Assembly: GCA_043820025.1 (NCBI GenBank)
Contig: JBDRED010000021.1
Coordinates: 17,397-81,396 of the forward strand
Reading direction: 5' to 3'
Origin: JBDRED01 sp043820025 [NCBI: Elusimicrobiota bacterium]
GTDB taxonomy: Bacteria > RUG730 > JBDRED01
DNA length: 64,000 bases
The notes below the pieces were generated by a model that ran no database searches, was not told the origin of the DNA, and was given only the letters and a program-made list of their open reading frames with translations. The translations under genes and the position numbers were made by a program. Shown here piece by piece: positions 50,744 through 60,524 of the stretch; within the stretch, counting starts at the first letter, position 1, and each line of letters starts with the position of its first letter.

Positions 50744-52930
50744 TCATTTTTCCTGTTTATCTTTGTATATTGGGAGATACACAGTGAATGTTGTGCCCTC
50801 GCCTTCCTTGCTTGCGACCTCAATATCTCCTCTATTATCCGTCACCATCCTGTGCACAAGAGAAACTCCCATACCTGTGCCCTGAGAACCTTTTGTTGTA
50901 AAAAATAAATCAAAAATCTTATTTTTAATATTATCAGGTATGCCATGTCCTGTATCCGATATCTTCATTTCCACAAACCCAAGCCTGCTCATTGAGTCTT
51001 GGGCATTTATTGTGATCGTACCGCCGCGATCATTTGCCATTGCCTCAATAGCGTTTATGCAAAGATTCATTATTACCTGCTGTATATCTATAGCTTTGAC
51101 CAAAACCGGTGATAACCCGGGTTCAATGCTTTTTATTACGTTTATTTTAAAATCGTTAAACTTTTTAGAAGGTATCATATTGAGCCCCTCATTAATTATT
51201 TCTAAAAGATTTTCTCTTTGGAAATCCCCGGGCTTTGCAAATCCCATTATACCCTGAATAATATGCGCAATACGAAAAGCCATTTTTTTAATAATTTCGA
51301 TATTCTTTATTTGCCAATCAGTAAATTCCTGCCTTAATTCAGAACTTAATCCTTCTTTTTCAATTCTATCTAAAAACCTGGGAAACTTTAAAGAACACAA
51401 ATCAGCAGCTCCAACAACAGTCCCTAAAGGATTATTAATCTGATGCGCAAAACCGGCAGCCATCTCGCCTAAAGTAGATAGTTTTGCTGTTTGAATCAAA
51501 TGCATTTCATGTTCTTTTATTCTTTCAAAAAACTCAGCATTCTCAATAGCAAGAGAAACCTGATTAATCAAAGTTACAAGCACATTTAAGTCATATTTTG
51601 TATAAAGCTCTTTATTTATCTTTGCGCCCAGCGTAATAAAACCCTCTAAACGCTTATTCGAAAATCTAGGCAGTACTATGGAAGCTCCCAATGCTCTGAT
51701 TTCTTTATACACTTCGTCATAATCTATTTGATATTTATTCAAAACAAATCGATCTAAATCTTCTATAACCAAAGGATTTCTTTCTCTATTTAATAGTTTA
51801 ATCAAATGATGTTCATCATTAAGCGCCTTTCCGGATTGATAACGCCTCTCTATGCCTCTGGATGCGACTAATTCATATTGCACGCGTTCTTCGTTATATT
51901 CAAAAAACCTAACATGGCTTATATTAATTTCTTTTGTGAGAATATCAACCACACTCTCTCTTATAGACTTTATATCTCTTACAAATATCATTTCTTTTGA
52001 AGCCTTAAGCAAAGATTCATAATATTGCCGATGTTTTCTTATCAGCCTTTCTTCAGCTTTATTTCTCAAATAGTGATAAATAATCTGACCTATATACGCT
52101 AAAACTACGCCAAAAATAAAAAATCCAATCCACCAGCGCTCGCCAAGCAGCTGCGCAAAGTATTTCTCGCCTGAAATAGCAATAAATATCGAAACAGCGA
52201 GTATTAATCCATAAACAATAATAAAAATTGTTCCAACTGTTAATACGGTATTAATCTCCATTAAACGATGTTTAACAATAGAATAAAATAATACTATACT
52301 GCCAAGTCCGATCAAATATCCTGCCGGCGCAAAAACATTTATGAGCCCAAAAATTGTAGCGAAATATATACCATATCCTATATAAAACAATAAGTAGCCT
52401 AAAAACACAAACTTGAATTGATCCCTCCTTATACCTATAGCGGATTTCATGCCATCATAAAGTAAAAAAATACAATAACCGCATCCCAGCGCAATAGATA
52501 AAAAGAAAATGTAATAAATTATGCCCGGATCAGATTGAACTAAAGTTGATCCTTTCACATTTACTAATCCTTTGATAAACAGCGAAGTTGGCAAAAAAAC
52601 CAATAAAATTCCTGTAACAGCATACACTGCTTTTCTTGACCAATTATTCCATATTTCATTTCTCATTGTATATGCAAAATGGATTGATAGCAGAGGTAAA
52701 ATAATACCAAAAATATAACAAAATCTATGAACATTTAATATAAAATTAGGGAAGTCTGACAGGAGATTGATAAAGAAAGCTCCCAAACACCACATACCAA
52801 TAGAAAAATTTAAAAAAACAAAAGATTTATTTAATTTCGGCTCAATATTTCTATTAAACACAATAATAGCTAGAAGAAATGTAACTAAAACCGCAAATAA
52901 ATTCCCTCCTATAATAAGAACCTTTAGCAT
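50744..52930 (-). CDS. Sensor histidine kinase with membrane sensor and GAF domain
   Basis: 728 residues. N-terminal eight or nine hydrophobic segments up to about residue 290 (7TM-type sensor), GAF domain about 310-465, HisKA with LGEMAAGFAHQINNPLG (His496), and HATPase with NLCINAIEAMANDRGG, ISDTGHGIPDNI and GTGMGVSLVHRMV. It autophosphorylates and passes the phosphate to the response regulator next to it. Signal unknown; the membrane domain and GAF may sense small molecules or redox state. Confidence 0.9.
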   Translation of the reverse strand: MLKVLIIGGNLFAVLVTFLLAIIVFNRNIEPKLNKSFVFLNFSIGMWCLGAFFINLLSDFPNFILNVHRFCYIFGIILPLLSIHFAYTMRNEIWNNWSRKAVYAVTGILLVFLPTSLFIKGLVNVKGSTLVQSDPGIIYYIFFLSIALGCGYCIFLLYDGMKSAIGIRRDQFKFVFLGYLLFYIGYGIYFATIFGLINVFAPAGYLIGLGSIVLFYSIVKHRLMEINTVLTVGTIFIIVYGLILAVSIFIAISGEKYFAQLLGERWWIGFFIFGVVLAYIGQIIYHYLRNKAEERLIRKHRQYYESLLKASKEMIFVRDIKSIRESVVDILTKEINISHVRFFEYNEERVQYELVASRGIERRYQSGKALNDEHHLIKLLNRERNPLVIEDLDRFVLNKYQIDYDEVYKEIRALGASIVLPRFSNKRLEGFITLGAKINKELYTKYDLNVLVTLINQVSLAIENAEFFERIKEHEMHLIQTAKLSTLGEMAAGFAHQINNPLGTVVGAADLCSLKFPRFLDRIEKEGLSSELRQEFTDWQIKNIEIIKKMAFRIAHIIQGIMGFAKPGDFQRENLLEIINEGLNMIPSKKFNDFKINVIKSIEPGLSPVLVKAIDIQQVIMNLCINAIEAMANDRGGTITINAQDSMSRLGFVEMKISDTGHGIPDNIKNKIFDLFFTTKGSQGTGMGVSLVHRMVTDNRGDIEVASKEGEGTTFTVYLPIYKDKQEK

Positions 52931-53167
52931 TATTTGCTCCTATATTTTCTTTACTCTACAGCAAACGCCAAACTTGTCAGTAGAGCAATAAATGAATCAA
53001 TTACATTTTCTCCTCAGTTATTAATAAGAGAATCTCCGGTATTGTGATTTTTTCTTATTTTTAAGTCTAACAAATTCCACCTTGTTTTTCAATGATTAGT
53101 TACATCACTTCTCTCCGGCAACAGGCCTTTTGGGACAAAATATTGCTTCATGATTTTTTATATTAAC

Positions 53168-53656
53168 TCACTGTATATTTTGATTGATCTTATCAATAAT
53201 CACTTTTTCGGTTTCATCGAGATTCTCAAATACAGATGCTGCGGTTATTGCGTCAACATTCACATCTTTGGCCTTCCATCCCTCATCTCCTGCTGTTGTT
53301 ATTAAAATTACCTTTTTTTCCTGCTCAGGAAATAAACTTTTTAAAAACTTTTTAACATCGCCATTTATTTTCCACATCTTACATGTATTCATCAAAACTA
53401 TAGCATCTAAATCATCGGTGTTTACTTCTCGAAGAGCCTTTAAATCTACAATTTTAACTTCATATTTAGGCGAAGGATAAGCGTTTACTATCCGCGCAAC
53501 AAGCCTGTCTTTGTACTCACTGGCGCCGGCAGCGATAAGAATTTTTTTAGTAACTACTTTTTCCATAACTACAGTTCCAAGATTTTCGATCTCCTGAGAA
53601 CCAACCCATCCGGTTAAAATGCTCAATGTAATAATTACAGTTAAAATCTTTTTCAT
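53168..53656 (-). CDS. Exported flavodoxin-fold protein
   Basis: 162 residues with signal peptide (MKKILTVIITLSILTGWVGS), then a small alpha/beta domain like flavodoxin (KKILIAAGASEYKDRLVARI, EVKIVDLKALREVNTDDLDAIVLMNTC, KKVILITTAGDEGW). The fold is a likely guess from strand pattern, and periplasmic location would be unusual. It has no recognised partner. ATG with AAGGAGG. Confidence 0.65.
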   Translation of the reverse strand: MKKILTVIITLSILTGWVGSQEIENLGTVVMEKVVTKKILIAAGASEYKDRLVARIVNAYPSPKYEVKIVDLKALREVNTDDLDAIVLMNTCKMWKINGDVKKFLKSLFPEQEKKVILITTAGDEGWKAKDVNVDAITAASVFENLDETEKVIIDKINQNIQ

Positions 53657-53717
53657 ATTGCCTCCTTTTTGCCGTTATATTACCTTAAATTCGTAAAATC
53701 ATGTTTATACGGCCTTT

Positions 53718-54056
53718 TCACCATGACATTTTGTCGCCTTCGGACAAATCCGCATTCCGCGCCGTTCCCTCAGGCAATTCAAACACATATTTTGCTCTTA
53801 AAATGTAGCTTGTAACACGCCAGGGCTTTAGATTATGATAAATTTTAATTACCTTTTTCCTTTTATCTAAAAAAACCACATCTATGGTAAACCCCATAAA
53901 AAAACAATGTATTTGTTTAGCGCCTGTAAAAAGCATTCCTGTATCTTGAGGCAGACTTTTTCTTCCGAGAAGCCCTTTCATTTTTTTGTAAAACGAGTCT
54001 GCAAAGATAATATTTTTTATTACAATGTTGTTTTTTGTCAGATTAATAATCGGCAT
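53718..54056 (-). CDS. DUF192 family protein
   Basis: 112 residues: ADSFYKKMKGLLGRKSLPQDTGMLF, QIHCFFMGFTIDVVFLDKRKKVI, LPEGTARNADLSEGD, the DUF192 pattern. Members are often exported; no signal peptide is seen here. Function unknown. It follows the CCA-adding enzyme by nine bases and is probably co-transcribed. Confidence 0.85.
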   Translation of the reverse strand: MPIINLTKNNIVIKNIIFADSFYKKMKGLLGRKSLPQDTGMLFTGAKQIHCFFMGFTIDVVFLDKRKKVIKIYHNLKPWRVTSYILRAKYVFELPEGTARNADLSEGDKMSW

Positions 54057-54065
54057 TTTATCACC

Positions 54066-55526
54066 TTATTGCTTAAGAAACTTTTTAACAAATGCGTACG
54101 CGTCCTTCTTTGTTTTAATCTTTCCTTCCACCCGCGCTTCAGCTATGGCATTAAGAATTTCGCCAATTAGTTTACTTTGCGGCAAACCAAACTTCGTCAT
54201 GATTTCATTCCCGTCTATTATAGGCTTCTTATTAATAATTTTCTCTTTTTTATCAAACCAATCAATTATTCTCTCAATAAATTTCTGATAATCCGCGAAA
54301 TTTTTCGAACCGCATTCATCGAGGCTGATACCGTCTTCGAATGACTTTTTCTGTATTCCTCTGATTGAAGCCAGGCAATCTGCCAATGTAAACAACATCA
54401 CTCCTTTTGCCGCGTCGCCGGCGCGTTTAAAGAATCTGTAATACGCTTTTTCAGTCACAGTACCGGCCTGCGCAACCATGTTCCCGATATACATGTGATA
54501 TTTCGCTAAAAGCTGAGCCACTGCCTTATCTTTATTGCTAAACCTCAGCCTTTTCATAATGAAACCTATTTGTTGTCTTGAAATTTCTTCATGCCCGAAA
54601 AACCTAACCTTTTCATCTATAATTTTTAATGTATCAGGCTTGCCTAAATCATGAAATAGACAATTTAGTATAAAACATACTCTCATATTCACCGGTTTTA
54701 CATACTCAAGAAAAAATGACGCGCGGCTTTTCTTAAATATTTTTGTTAAATTATTTATTATAAATTCAAAACAGTATAATACTTCAAGAGAATGCCCCCA
54801 CAATCCATATTTGTGATAATAATATTCTAAATCTTTTCTTATTTCTGTAATTTCAGGAAAGATAACGTCTAATATTCCAATATCATCCATTTGTTTTATA
54901 ATTTTAAATGTATTTCCAGCCGCGCATATTTTAACCCACTCATCATGTATTCTTTCTTGAGAAACATTCTTTAATAATTCAACATGCTGAGCAATAACCT
55001 TCTTTGTCCCCGCATCAATTTTAAATTTATACTGTGAAGAGAATCTGAACGCTCTGATTATTCGCAAACTATCCTCTTTAAAAGCGCTCTCAGCCATCAT
55101 TCGAATAATTCCGCCCTTTAAATCCTTTAAACCGCCGGCATAATCAACAACATTTTGGAAATCACACTCTTCGGAAACTTTCCAATAAAGCGCGTTAAAG
55201 GTAAAGTCCCTTCTTTTCGCGTCTTCTTTTAAATTTTTTCCATGCATGGTTGTGAAATCAATATAGTAATCGCCTGCCTGCGTTTTATGAACTATTCTGT
55301 ATGTTTCCTCATCCTCATCAAGAACGACTAATGCGCCGCCATGTTTCTTTTGAAAAAGCTCCGCAGCTTTTTTCGCGTTTTTTGAAACCACACAATCTAT
55401 ATCCAGAGTAACATTACCTAAAATATAATCGCGCAGGAACCCGCCTACCAAATATATCTCTGCCTTTAATTCTTTCTCAATAGCCAATAATGATTTGATA
55501 TATTTTTTTATTGTTTTTTCATGCAT
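54066..55526 (-). CDS. CCA-adding enzyme / poly(A) polymerase family with HD domain
   Basis: 486 residues. Nucleotidyltransferase head with VGGFLRDYILGNVTLDIDCV (GxxxR and DxD) and RRDFTFNALYWK, flexible-loop region ERIHDEWVKI, and a C-terminal HD domain (FILNCLFHDLGKPDTLKI). It adds CCA to tRNA ends, matching the tRNA-Phe gene that lacks CCA. It may also act on poly(A) tails. ATG with AAAGGA. Confidence 0.92.
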   Translation of the reverse strand: MHEKTIKKYIKSLLAIEKELKAEIYLVGGFLRDYILGNVTLDIDCVVSKNAKKAAELFQKKHGGALVVLDEDEETYRIVHKTQAGDYYIDFTTMHGKNLKEDAKRRDFTFNALYWKVSEECDFQNVVDYAGGLKDLKGGIIRMMAESAFKEDSLRIIRAFRFSSQYKFKIDAGTKKVIAQHVELLKNVSQERIHDEWVKICAAGNTFKIIKQMDDIGILDVIFPEITEIRKDLEYYYHKYGLWGHSLEVLYCFEFIINNLTKIFKKSRASFFLEYVKPVNMRVCFILNCLFHDLGKPDTLKIIDEKVRFFGHEEISRQQIGFIMKRLRFSNKDKAVAQLLAKYHMYIGNMVAQAGTVTEKAYYRFFKRAGDAAKGVMLFTLADCLASIRGIQKKSFEDGISLDECGSKNFADYQKFIERIIDWFDKKEKIINKKPIIDGNEIMTKFGLPQSKLIGEILNAIAEARVEGKIKTKKDAYAFVKKFLKQ

Positions 55527-55566
55527 GATAATAATTCCTTTATATCAGCGCGTTGAACGCGATTCG

Positions 55567-56382
55567 TTATAATTCACCCATAGATTCTTCTTTTGAGAGC
55601 TGTTCTTGCTGAGAAAATCTATCAAAATTAGCCCCGCTCATATATTTCAATAGTGTTTTTTTGAACTCTGAAAAAGGAAAACTTGATTTTGAAAAAAGCA
55701 TCATTTTCCAGCCATCGTGTTCTTTTATAAAGAAACATACAGTCGGTTCAGTTAGAACATTTAGCTTTAACCGCCTATATTCCTTAACCTTTGCCGGAGT
55801 ATCCTTTTCTTTATTCAATACGCTTTTTAATTCTTTTATCTTATCATTTGGAAAAGTAAAATTTGACCGGCAAATAATTAGCGCATAATTTCCTTGAATT
55901 CTCTCCTCTATAACATTGCCGAATATATCACTTACCGCCACAGAAAACACAAGCTCCTTTTCCAAGTCCAATGCCATATTGTCATTTGAAAGGCCTAACT
56001 CATTCCAATCTTCTGCATCATCCACTATCGGCTGATCCATCGCCTCTGCGCTATATGCGAGCTTTGCCTCAGTTAATGTCTGCAGTTCTTCAGCTTTTGC
56101 TTTTTTTGTTTCAGCGTCAAACTGAAACATCCACATTCTCTCAAGCTCCTTTTCCAAGGTATTACTCTCGTCAAACGCTATACCTGATTCCCCTAAATCA
56201 ATATCTTCATATAACATATGGTCGGCTGACGATAAGTACTTAGCCGCTTCATAAAATTCCCTTGCCTTAAAGTGTTTACTAAATGAAAAATAACTCCCCT
56301 TTAAATTATTTACAGGTTCCGCTCCTGATACTACGCTAAGCGTAAAAAAGCTTATGATTAATAAAAGCAGTCTTTGCTTCAT
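55567..56382 (-). CDS. Exported hypothetical protein
   Basis: 271 residues with signal peptide (MKQRLLLLIISFFTLSVVSG). The body is acidic, with a repeated sense of charged helices and a C-terminal domain (TVCFFIKEHDGWKMMLFSKSSFPFSEF). No family is recognised. ATG with AGGAG; it follows the ComEC-like/MBL genes on the same strand and may share their transcript. Confidence 0.6.
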   Translation of the reverse strand: MKQRLLLLIISFFTLSVVSGAEPVNNLKGSYFSFSKHFKAREFYEAAKYLSSADHMLYEDIDLGESGIAFDESNTLEKELERMWMFQFDAETKKAKAEELQTLTEAKLAYSAEAMDQPIVDDAEDWNELGLSNDNMALDLEKELVFSVAVSDIFGNVIEERIQGNYALIICRSNFTFPNDKIKELKSVLNKEKDTPAKVKEYRRLKLNVLTEPTVCFFIKEHDGWKMMLFSKSSFPFSEFKKTLLKYMSGANFDRFSQQEQLSKEESMGEL

Positions 56383-56394
56383 AATGATCTCCTG

Positions 56395-57315
56395 TTACAT
56401 GCTATCCTTTGATATTTTATATTTTTTTCCATCTGTTGTAATTACAATATCTCCGTCTTCAGTCGAGTATATTTTAGACCCAAAAGAATAATTCGCGTTT
56501 GTAATACCCGCGTCAATTATACCTCTTAAACTTAATGACAATCCGCTGACAATCATTACCTCAGGCTTTACAAAATAAATAAATGGATAACTCCATGAAC
56601 CACCCAGCCCATGATGCGGATATTTCATAATATTAGATCTTAGTTTTGGGCCGTATTTTGTCAGATCAGCGGCCGCAATACTTGTAATATCAGACCCAAA
56701 CAGAAAACCAATCTTATCGTACTCAAGCTTAAAAACAAATGAGTCAGTATCCCGGGGATTATCATACTGTTCTAATGGCCCAAGAGTTCGTAATTTTAAA
56801 AATGGATCTAAATCAAACACCTTCCCAATAGCTAATCGTTTATACTCTATTTCAGGATGCCTCTTTAAGTATGCTAAAACATCTTTGTATACTATTGTAT
56901 CACCTTTTCCGATTCCGTCAATAATTTCTCCAACAGGTATATTCATTAAAATATATAACAAACTGCCTATATAGTCATGATTTGGATTAGTTATGATAAT
57001 TTTATCAAGCGCGTAAATCTCATTCTCTAATAAATATTTCATAACCTCACTTCTATCTCCTCTCACCTGGCCGGGCAGTTCGCGCAGTAATCTGCCGGTA
57101 TCTATAAGAATATACTTCCCTGTAGGCGTCTTTACAAGGCACGAATCATTATTCCCTAAACTAAAAAACCTTACAGACATAAATTTACTTTCATATGCTT
57201 TCGGGTAAAAGAAATCCGTATAAATTTCCGTGTATCTTGAGATAAAGTACTGTAATAAACATAAATTGATAAGCAATAATAAAACAATAAATATCCCTGT
57301 CCTACTTACCTTCAT
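56395..57315 (-). CDS. Stand-alone ComEC-type MBL-fold protein with degenerate active site
   Basis: 306 residues. N-terminal transmembrane segment, then an MBL-fold domain: SVRFFSLGNNDSCLVKTPTG, KYILIDTGRLLRE, TNPNHDYIGSLLYIL, DSFVFKLEYDKIGFLFGSDI, MKYPHHGLGGSWS and VIVSGLS. In the canonical ComEC SHxDxDHxGG loop, the first His and last His are Asn and Tyr here, so metal binding is likely changed. It overlaps the ComEC-like gene by 14 bases, so the two probably work together as a split DNA-uptake or transport system. Confidence 0.8.
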   Translation of the reverse strand: MKVSRTGIFIVLLLLINLCLLQYFISRYTEIYTDFFYPKAYESKFMSVRFFSLGNNDSCLVKTPTGKYILIDTGRLLRELPGQVRGDRSEVMKYLLENEIYALDKIIITNPNHDYIGSLLYILMNIPVGEIIDGIGKGDTIVYKDVLAYLKRHPEIEYKRLAIGKVFDLDPFLKLRTLGPLEQYDNPRDTDSFVFKLEYDKIGFLFGSDITSIAAADLTKYGPKLRSNIMKYPHHGLGGSWSYPFIYFVKPEVMIVSGLSLSLRGIIDAGITNANYSFGSKIYSTEDGDIVITTDGKKYKISKDSM

Positions 57316-60100
57316 TTAACAACTCCCTGCCAAAAACGCGCATTTTATCCTTTTTTATAACAGCCTTAAATCTTGTGTTATTTGCAGTTCCGATTTCATA
57401 CTCATTATTGCGAACCAGGCCTTTACCAAATAACCCTTTTCTCAAAATCGGAGCATATATAAGCATGGTTGTATCCGCATGAGACACCTTATCCACAAGA
57501 TTAATTCTGCTCCACCCGGATTTATTTTCCGTATCTTCGCTTCCCGGGTATTCTGTGATATCATCCGCTCCATAATATACAAACGTGTCGTCATTGATAA
57601 TACGCAAAACCCAGGCAGATTTCTTTTCATCACCCATATCAATTATTCCCAGCATAAAAAGTCCGCCATTTTCTTCCTCGTATATTCGCTCCTCTCCAAT
57701 TACAGGAAAGTAGTATAACGACGGCGATAATTGTTTCAGCGCTTGATTTAATTCCTGAATTAAAGAATATTTTTTACCTGTGACATTATAATTATTTTCA
57801 TTCAAAAATTGCATGATATTACTGTAATCATCCCCGGATAAACTATACCTGTTTTGTTCCTGCAAAGCGCTGAACGTAAAGTCAGATTGAATAGTATATA
57901 AACCTAAATCGGCAGCAATCATTTTACAAGACAAAGACCGGGCGATATTGCCTATTTCTCTTACAATCCGGAAACTATTCTGCGCATTCCGAATAATAAT
58001 AATATCCGGCGATTGTAAACCATGTTTTAAGCAGTAATCTATATTACCCCAGCCTCTATTGAGAATTAAATTAAGAGAACTTTCATCTTTATTAATAACA
58101 TCAAACACTACTATTTTTTTACCTATCGGCGTTTCAACCAATACGCATCTAAAAATATCATTTGATGAAATAGTAAGCGATGTTGATTTACCATTAAAAA
58201 CAATAAAAACACAGCCAGCCAAGACCACGGCAAGAAATACTATTTTTTTTGGGCTATGCTTAGCCGCATATCCCTTAATTCGGCTAAAATTGCTGCGTAT
58301 TTTCCCATAATTAGTAACAATATAATATCCTGCCACAACTATTAGAAAATATGCAAACACTACAGTTAATGAATTTTTTATTCTAAAAATAAATTCTCCG
58401 GAAAAATTAGTATACGTAAAAAATAAAAACTGCGTAAATATTCTGCTCAATCTACTTGTAAATTCATAATACCAAACCACATACGCGGCGCTATATGAAA
58501 TCCAATTGATACTCGACAAAAACATAGCTGTAACTATACCGGTAAACCCCAACTGCATAAATATCACTAAAAATGCTAAGATGAAAATCCCTAAAAAAAT
58601 ATCTGAAAGACTGAGAGGGTCTACAAAGAATATTGAGGCCGGTATGAATACGCAAACATACGCAGACAAAATCCATGAAATATATTTTTTAAAAATAAAA
58701 TTAAAATCTTTAAATTCAAGTCCTTTCCATGGCAATAATTTCTGTAATAAAATTGCCGCGATAAATGTCAGAAATACTAATATAACAAGCGCAGCTCTTA
58801 ATGAATAATATTGTAATATATAAGGGAATATACCTAAAACGCATAAAAATAAACCCACACAAAAGCTAAACCATATCAGCCACCCTGAAAAAAATCTCTC
58901 GAGCAAAGCTTCCATTCGTTTCGTTCCATAAACTGTAGCTAATAACAATAATAATAAATATACAAACCATTTATCAGTAAAAATAAATGGATCAAATATA
59001 CTCAATATGAAAACTCCCCAGGTCAAAGCATAATAAAGGCTCTTTTCCCAGGAATAGTGAGTCGCTAAGAAAATAAAGCCGGCAAACAACAAGACAGTTC
59101 TTATAACTTCGACGGAAAAACCATTTAAAAGCCCATAAAACAATATTAAAGGCAGAGCGATAATGTACGCCAGTCTCCTTTTCCAGCCTAACGAACCGCC
59201 AATAATAAGGAAAACAAGCAGTATTGTAATAAGATAGAATTTAGATTTTACAACCAAGTATAAAATTCTGTTTGGCTGATGCTCTCCTCGAAGAAACATC
59301 GGAATACTTGATTGTTCATTAAAAAACAGCCAATATAAAAGCCCTGCGCCTTGTTTTGGGATCATCTCTTCAGCGCTTGAAAGCGCCACATCTTTGATCA
59401 TTCGTAATCCTTGATTAATCCATGATCTCGAATAATATGGAATCTTTTCAATATTATCAATATTATCTGCAATCCAAACAACATTATAAGGAATACCTGT
59501 CTGCATCCCATACTTACGCTCTGATTCTCGTAAAAGCCTTATTTTACCTCTAAACGCTAAAAGATCATTTGGATATGAAATGTTTTCAATTTCGCTTACA
59601 GGAAGAGCGACTGCGATATAGCCATGATAAAAACGACGAACAAATATTTTATTTGAAGGCGCTGATGCATCTGCTATTGAATATGGTTTAAAAACAATTA
59701 TAGCCTTATCATCAAAAAGCAATGGCTCTCTCGCAACAGCTCCGGTAACGATAATTGACGTATTCTTTTTTAATAGATCATTAGAAAATGTCGGATTATT
59801 AAGACAAAATTTAGAGAAGAAAAGAAAATTTACGCCAAATATAAAAACACTCGCATAAACCAAATATTTCCATAAGGGCCTGAATCTCTTTATGAAAAGA
59901 AGCGCAAATAATAAAACACTAACCGCTAAAATAACCAGAAGTAATATTATAGATATTGCCGGCCATGATTGAGTTAATAAAATTATTTGCGCGGTGATTA
60001 TTCCGGATAAGAAAATTACTATACTTTTTGTGGCAGAACGTACAATAAGTTTTATGCTATTCTCAATCCTATATAAAAGGCCGGCGAAAAGCTTTCTCAT
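57302..60100 (-). CDS. Divergent ComEC/Rec2-like membrane protein
   Basis: 932 residues. N-terminal membrane segments, OB-like DUF4131 domain about residues 110-215 (SIIVTGAVAREPLLFDDKA, LLAFRGKIRLLRESERKYGM), a long competence-type membrane region about 280-600 (LLNGFSVEVIRTVLLFAGFI, SIFDPFIFTDKWFVYLLLLL), and a C-terminal soluble region about 630-910. The usual 'HLLAISGLH' loop and a good MBL motif are missing. ComEC transports single-stranded DNA during transformation; that is inferred from family. Its partner is the separate MBL gene. PilZ lies directly upstream. Confidence 0.75.
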   Translation of the reverse strand: MRKLFAGLLYRIENSIKLIVRSATKSIVIFLSGIITAQIILLTQSWPAISIILLLVILAVSVLLFALLFIKRFRPLWKYLVYASVFIFGVNFLFFSKFCLNNPTFSNDLLKKNTSIIVTGAVAREPLLFDDKAIIVFKPYSIADASAPSNKIFVRRFYHGYIAVALPVSEIENISYPNDLLAFRGKIRLLRESERKYGMQTGIPYNVVWIADNIDNIEKIPYYSRSWINQGLRMIKDVALSSAEEMIPKQGAGLLYWLFFNEQSSIPMFLRGEHQPNRILYLVVKSKFYLITILLVFLIIGGSLGWKRRLAYIIALPLILFYGLLNGFSVEVIRTVLLFAGFIFLATHYSWEKSLYYALTWGVFILSIFDPFIFTDKWFVYLLLLLLATVYGTKRMEALLERFFSGWLIWFSFCVGLFLCVLGIFPYILQYYSLRAALVILVFLTFIAAILLQKLLPWKGLEFKDFNFIFKKYISWILSAYVCVFIPASIFFVDPLSLSDIFLGIFILAFLVIFMQLGFTGIVTAMFLSSINWISYSAAYVVWYYEFTSRLSRIFTQFLFFTYTNFSGEFIFRIKNSLTVVFAYFLIVVAGYYIVTNYGKIRSNFSRIKGYAAKHSPKKIVFLAVVLAGCVFIVFNGKSTSLTISSNDIFRCVLVETPIGKKIVVFDVINKDESSLNLILNRGWGNIDYCLKHGLQSPDIIIIRNAQNSFRIVREIGNIARSLSCKMIAADLGLYTIQSDFTFSALQEQNRYSLSGDDYSNIMQFLNENNYNVTGKKYSLIQELNQALKQLSPSLYYFPVIGEERIYEEENGGLFMLGIIDMGDEKKSAWVLRIINDDTFVYYGADDITEYPGSEDTENKSGWSRINLVDKVSHADTTMLIYAPILRKGLFGKGLVRNNEYEIGTANNTRFKAVIKKDKMRVFGRELLNEGK

Positions 60101-60104
60101 AATC

Positions 60105-60461
60105 TCAGATTACCATATTATCCAAATACTCTTTTATTGATTGCGTAGTCATCTGACTAATGCTGATAAAAACCATTGCAGTTATATAATTGCTCCCTAT
60201 TTTAACCTGTCTTACAACCTTGCCTTTTATATGTTCAAGAACAGTTCCATTCGGCAGACTGATACTTAAAAAATGGCATGTATTTTCTTTAAACGCCTTT
60301 TTTGAATGAAAGGCCAAACCCTTTCCGCTTATATCTATTAAGGAACCGCTTATTTTTTCCTTTGAATTATCCAGCATTAAAGTTACATTACCTGAAACTT
60401 TAATTCGCGGTTCGCTTCTACGTTCGTGAAAATTATTTTTGTTATTATCTTGATCAGACAT
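60105..60461 (-). CDS. PilZ domain protein
   Basis: 118 residues. PilZ motif R-R-x3-R (ERRSEPRIKVSG) and D-x-S-x2-G (LIDISGKGLAFHS) for binding cyclic-di-GMP, and the usual beta-barrel tail (YITAMVFISI). The ATG has GGGAGGT. It ends four bases before the ComEC-like gene, so c-di-GMP control of that system is possible but not shown. Confidence 0.88.
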   Translation of the reverse strand: MSDQDNNKNNFHERRSEPRIKVSGNVTLMLDNSKEKISGSLIDISGKGLAFHSKKAFKENTCHFLSISLPNGTVLEHIKGKVVRQVKIGSNYITAMVFISISQMTTQSIKEYLDNMVI

Positions 60462-60524
60462 AACAACCTCCCAAAAATAGGCTTTTCCCCATACAGACGG
60501 GGATTCAGTTATAATATAAATAAC

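Noticed and set aside
53100-53160. Short minus-strand ORF MKQYFVPKGLLPERSDVTNH
   Set aside because: No ribosome-binding site and no context; a chance ORF in the intergenic stretch seems likely.
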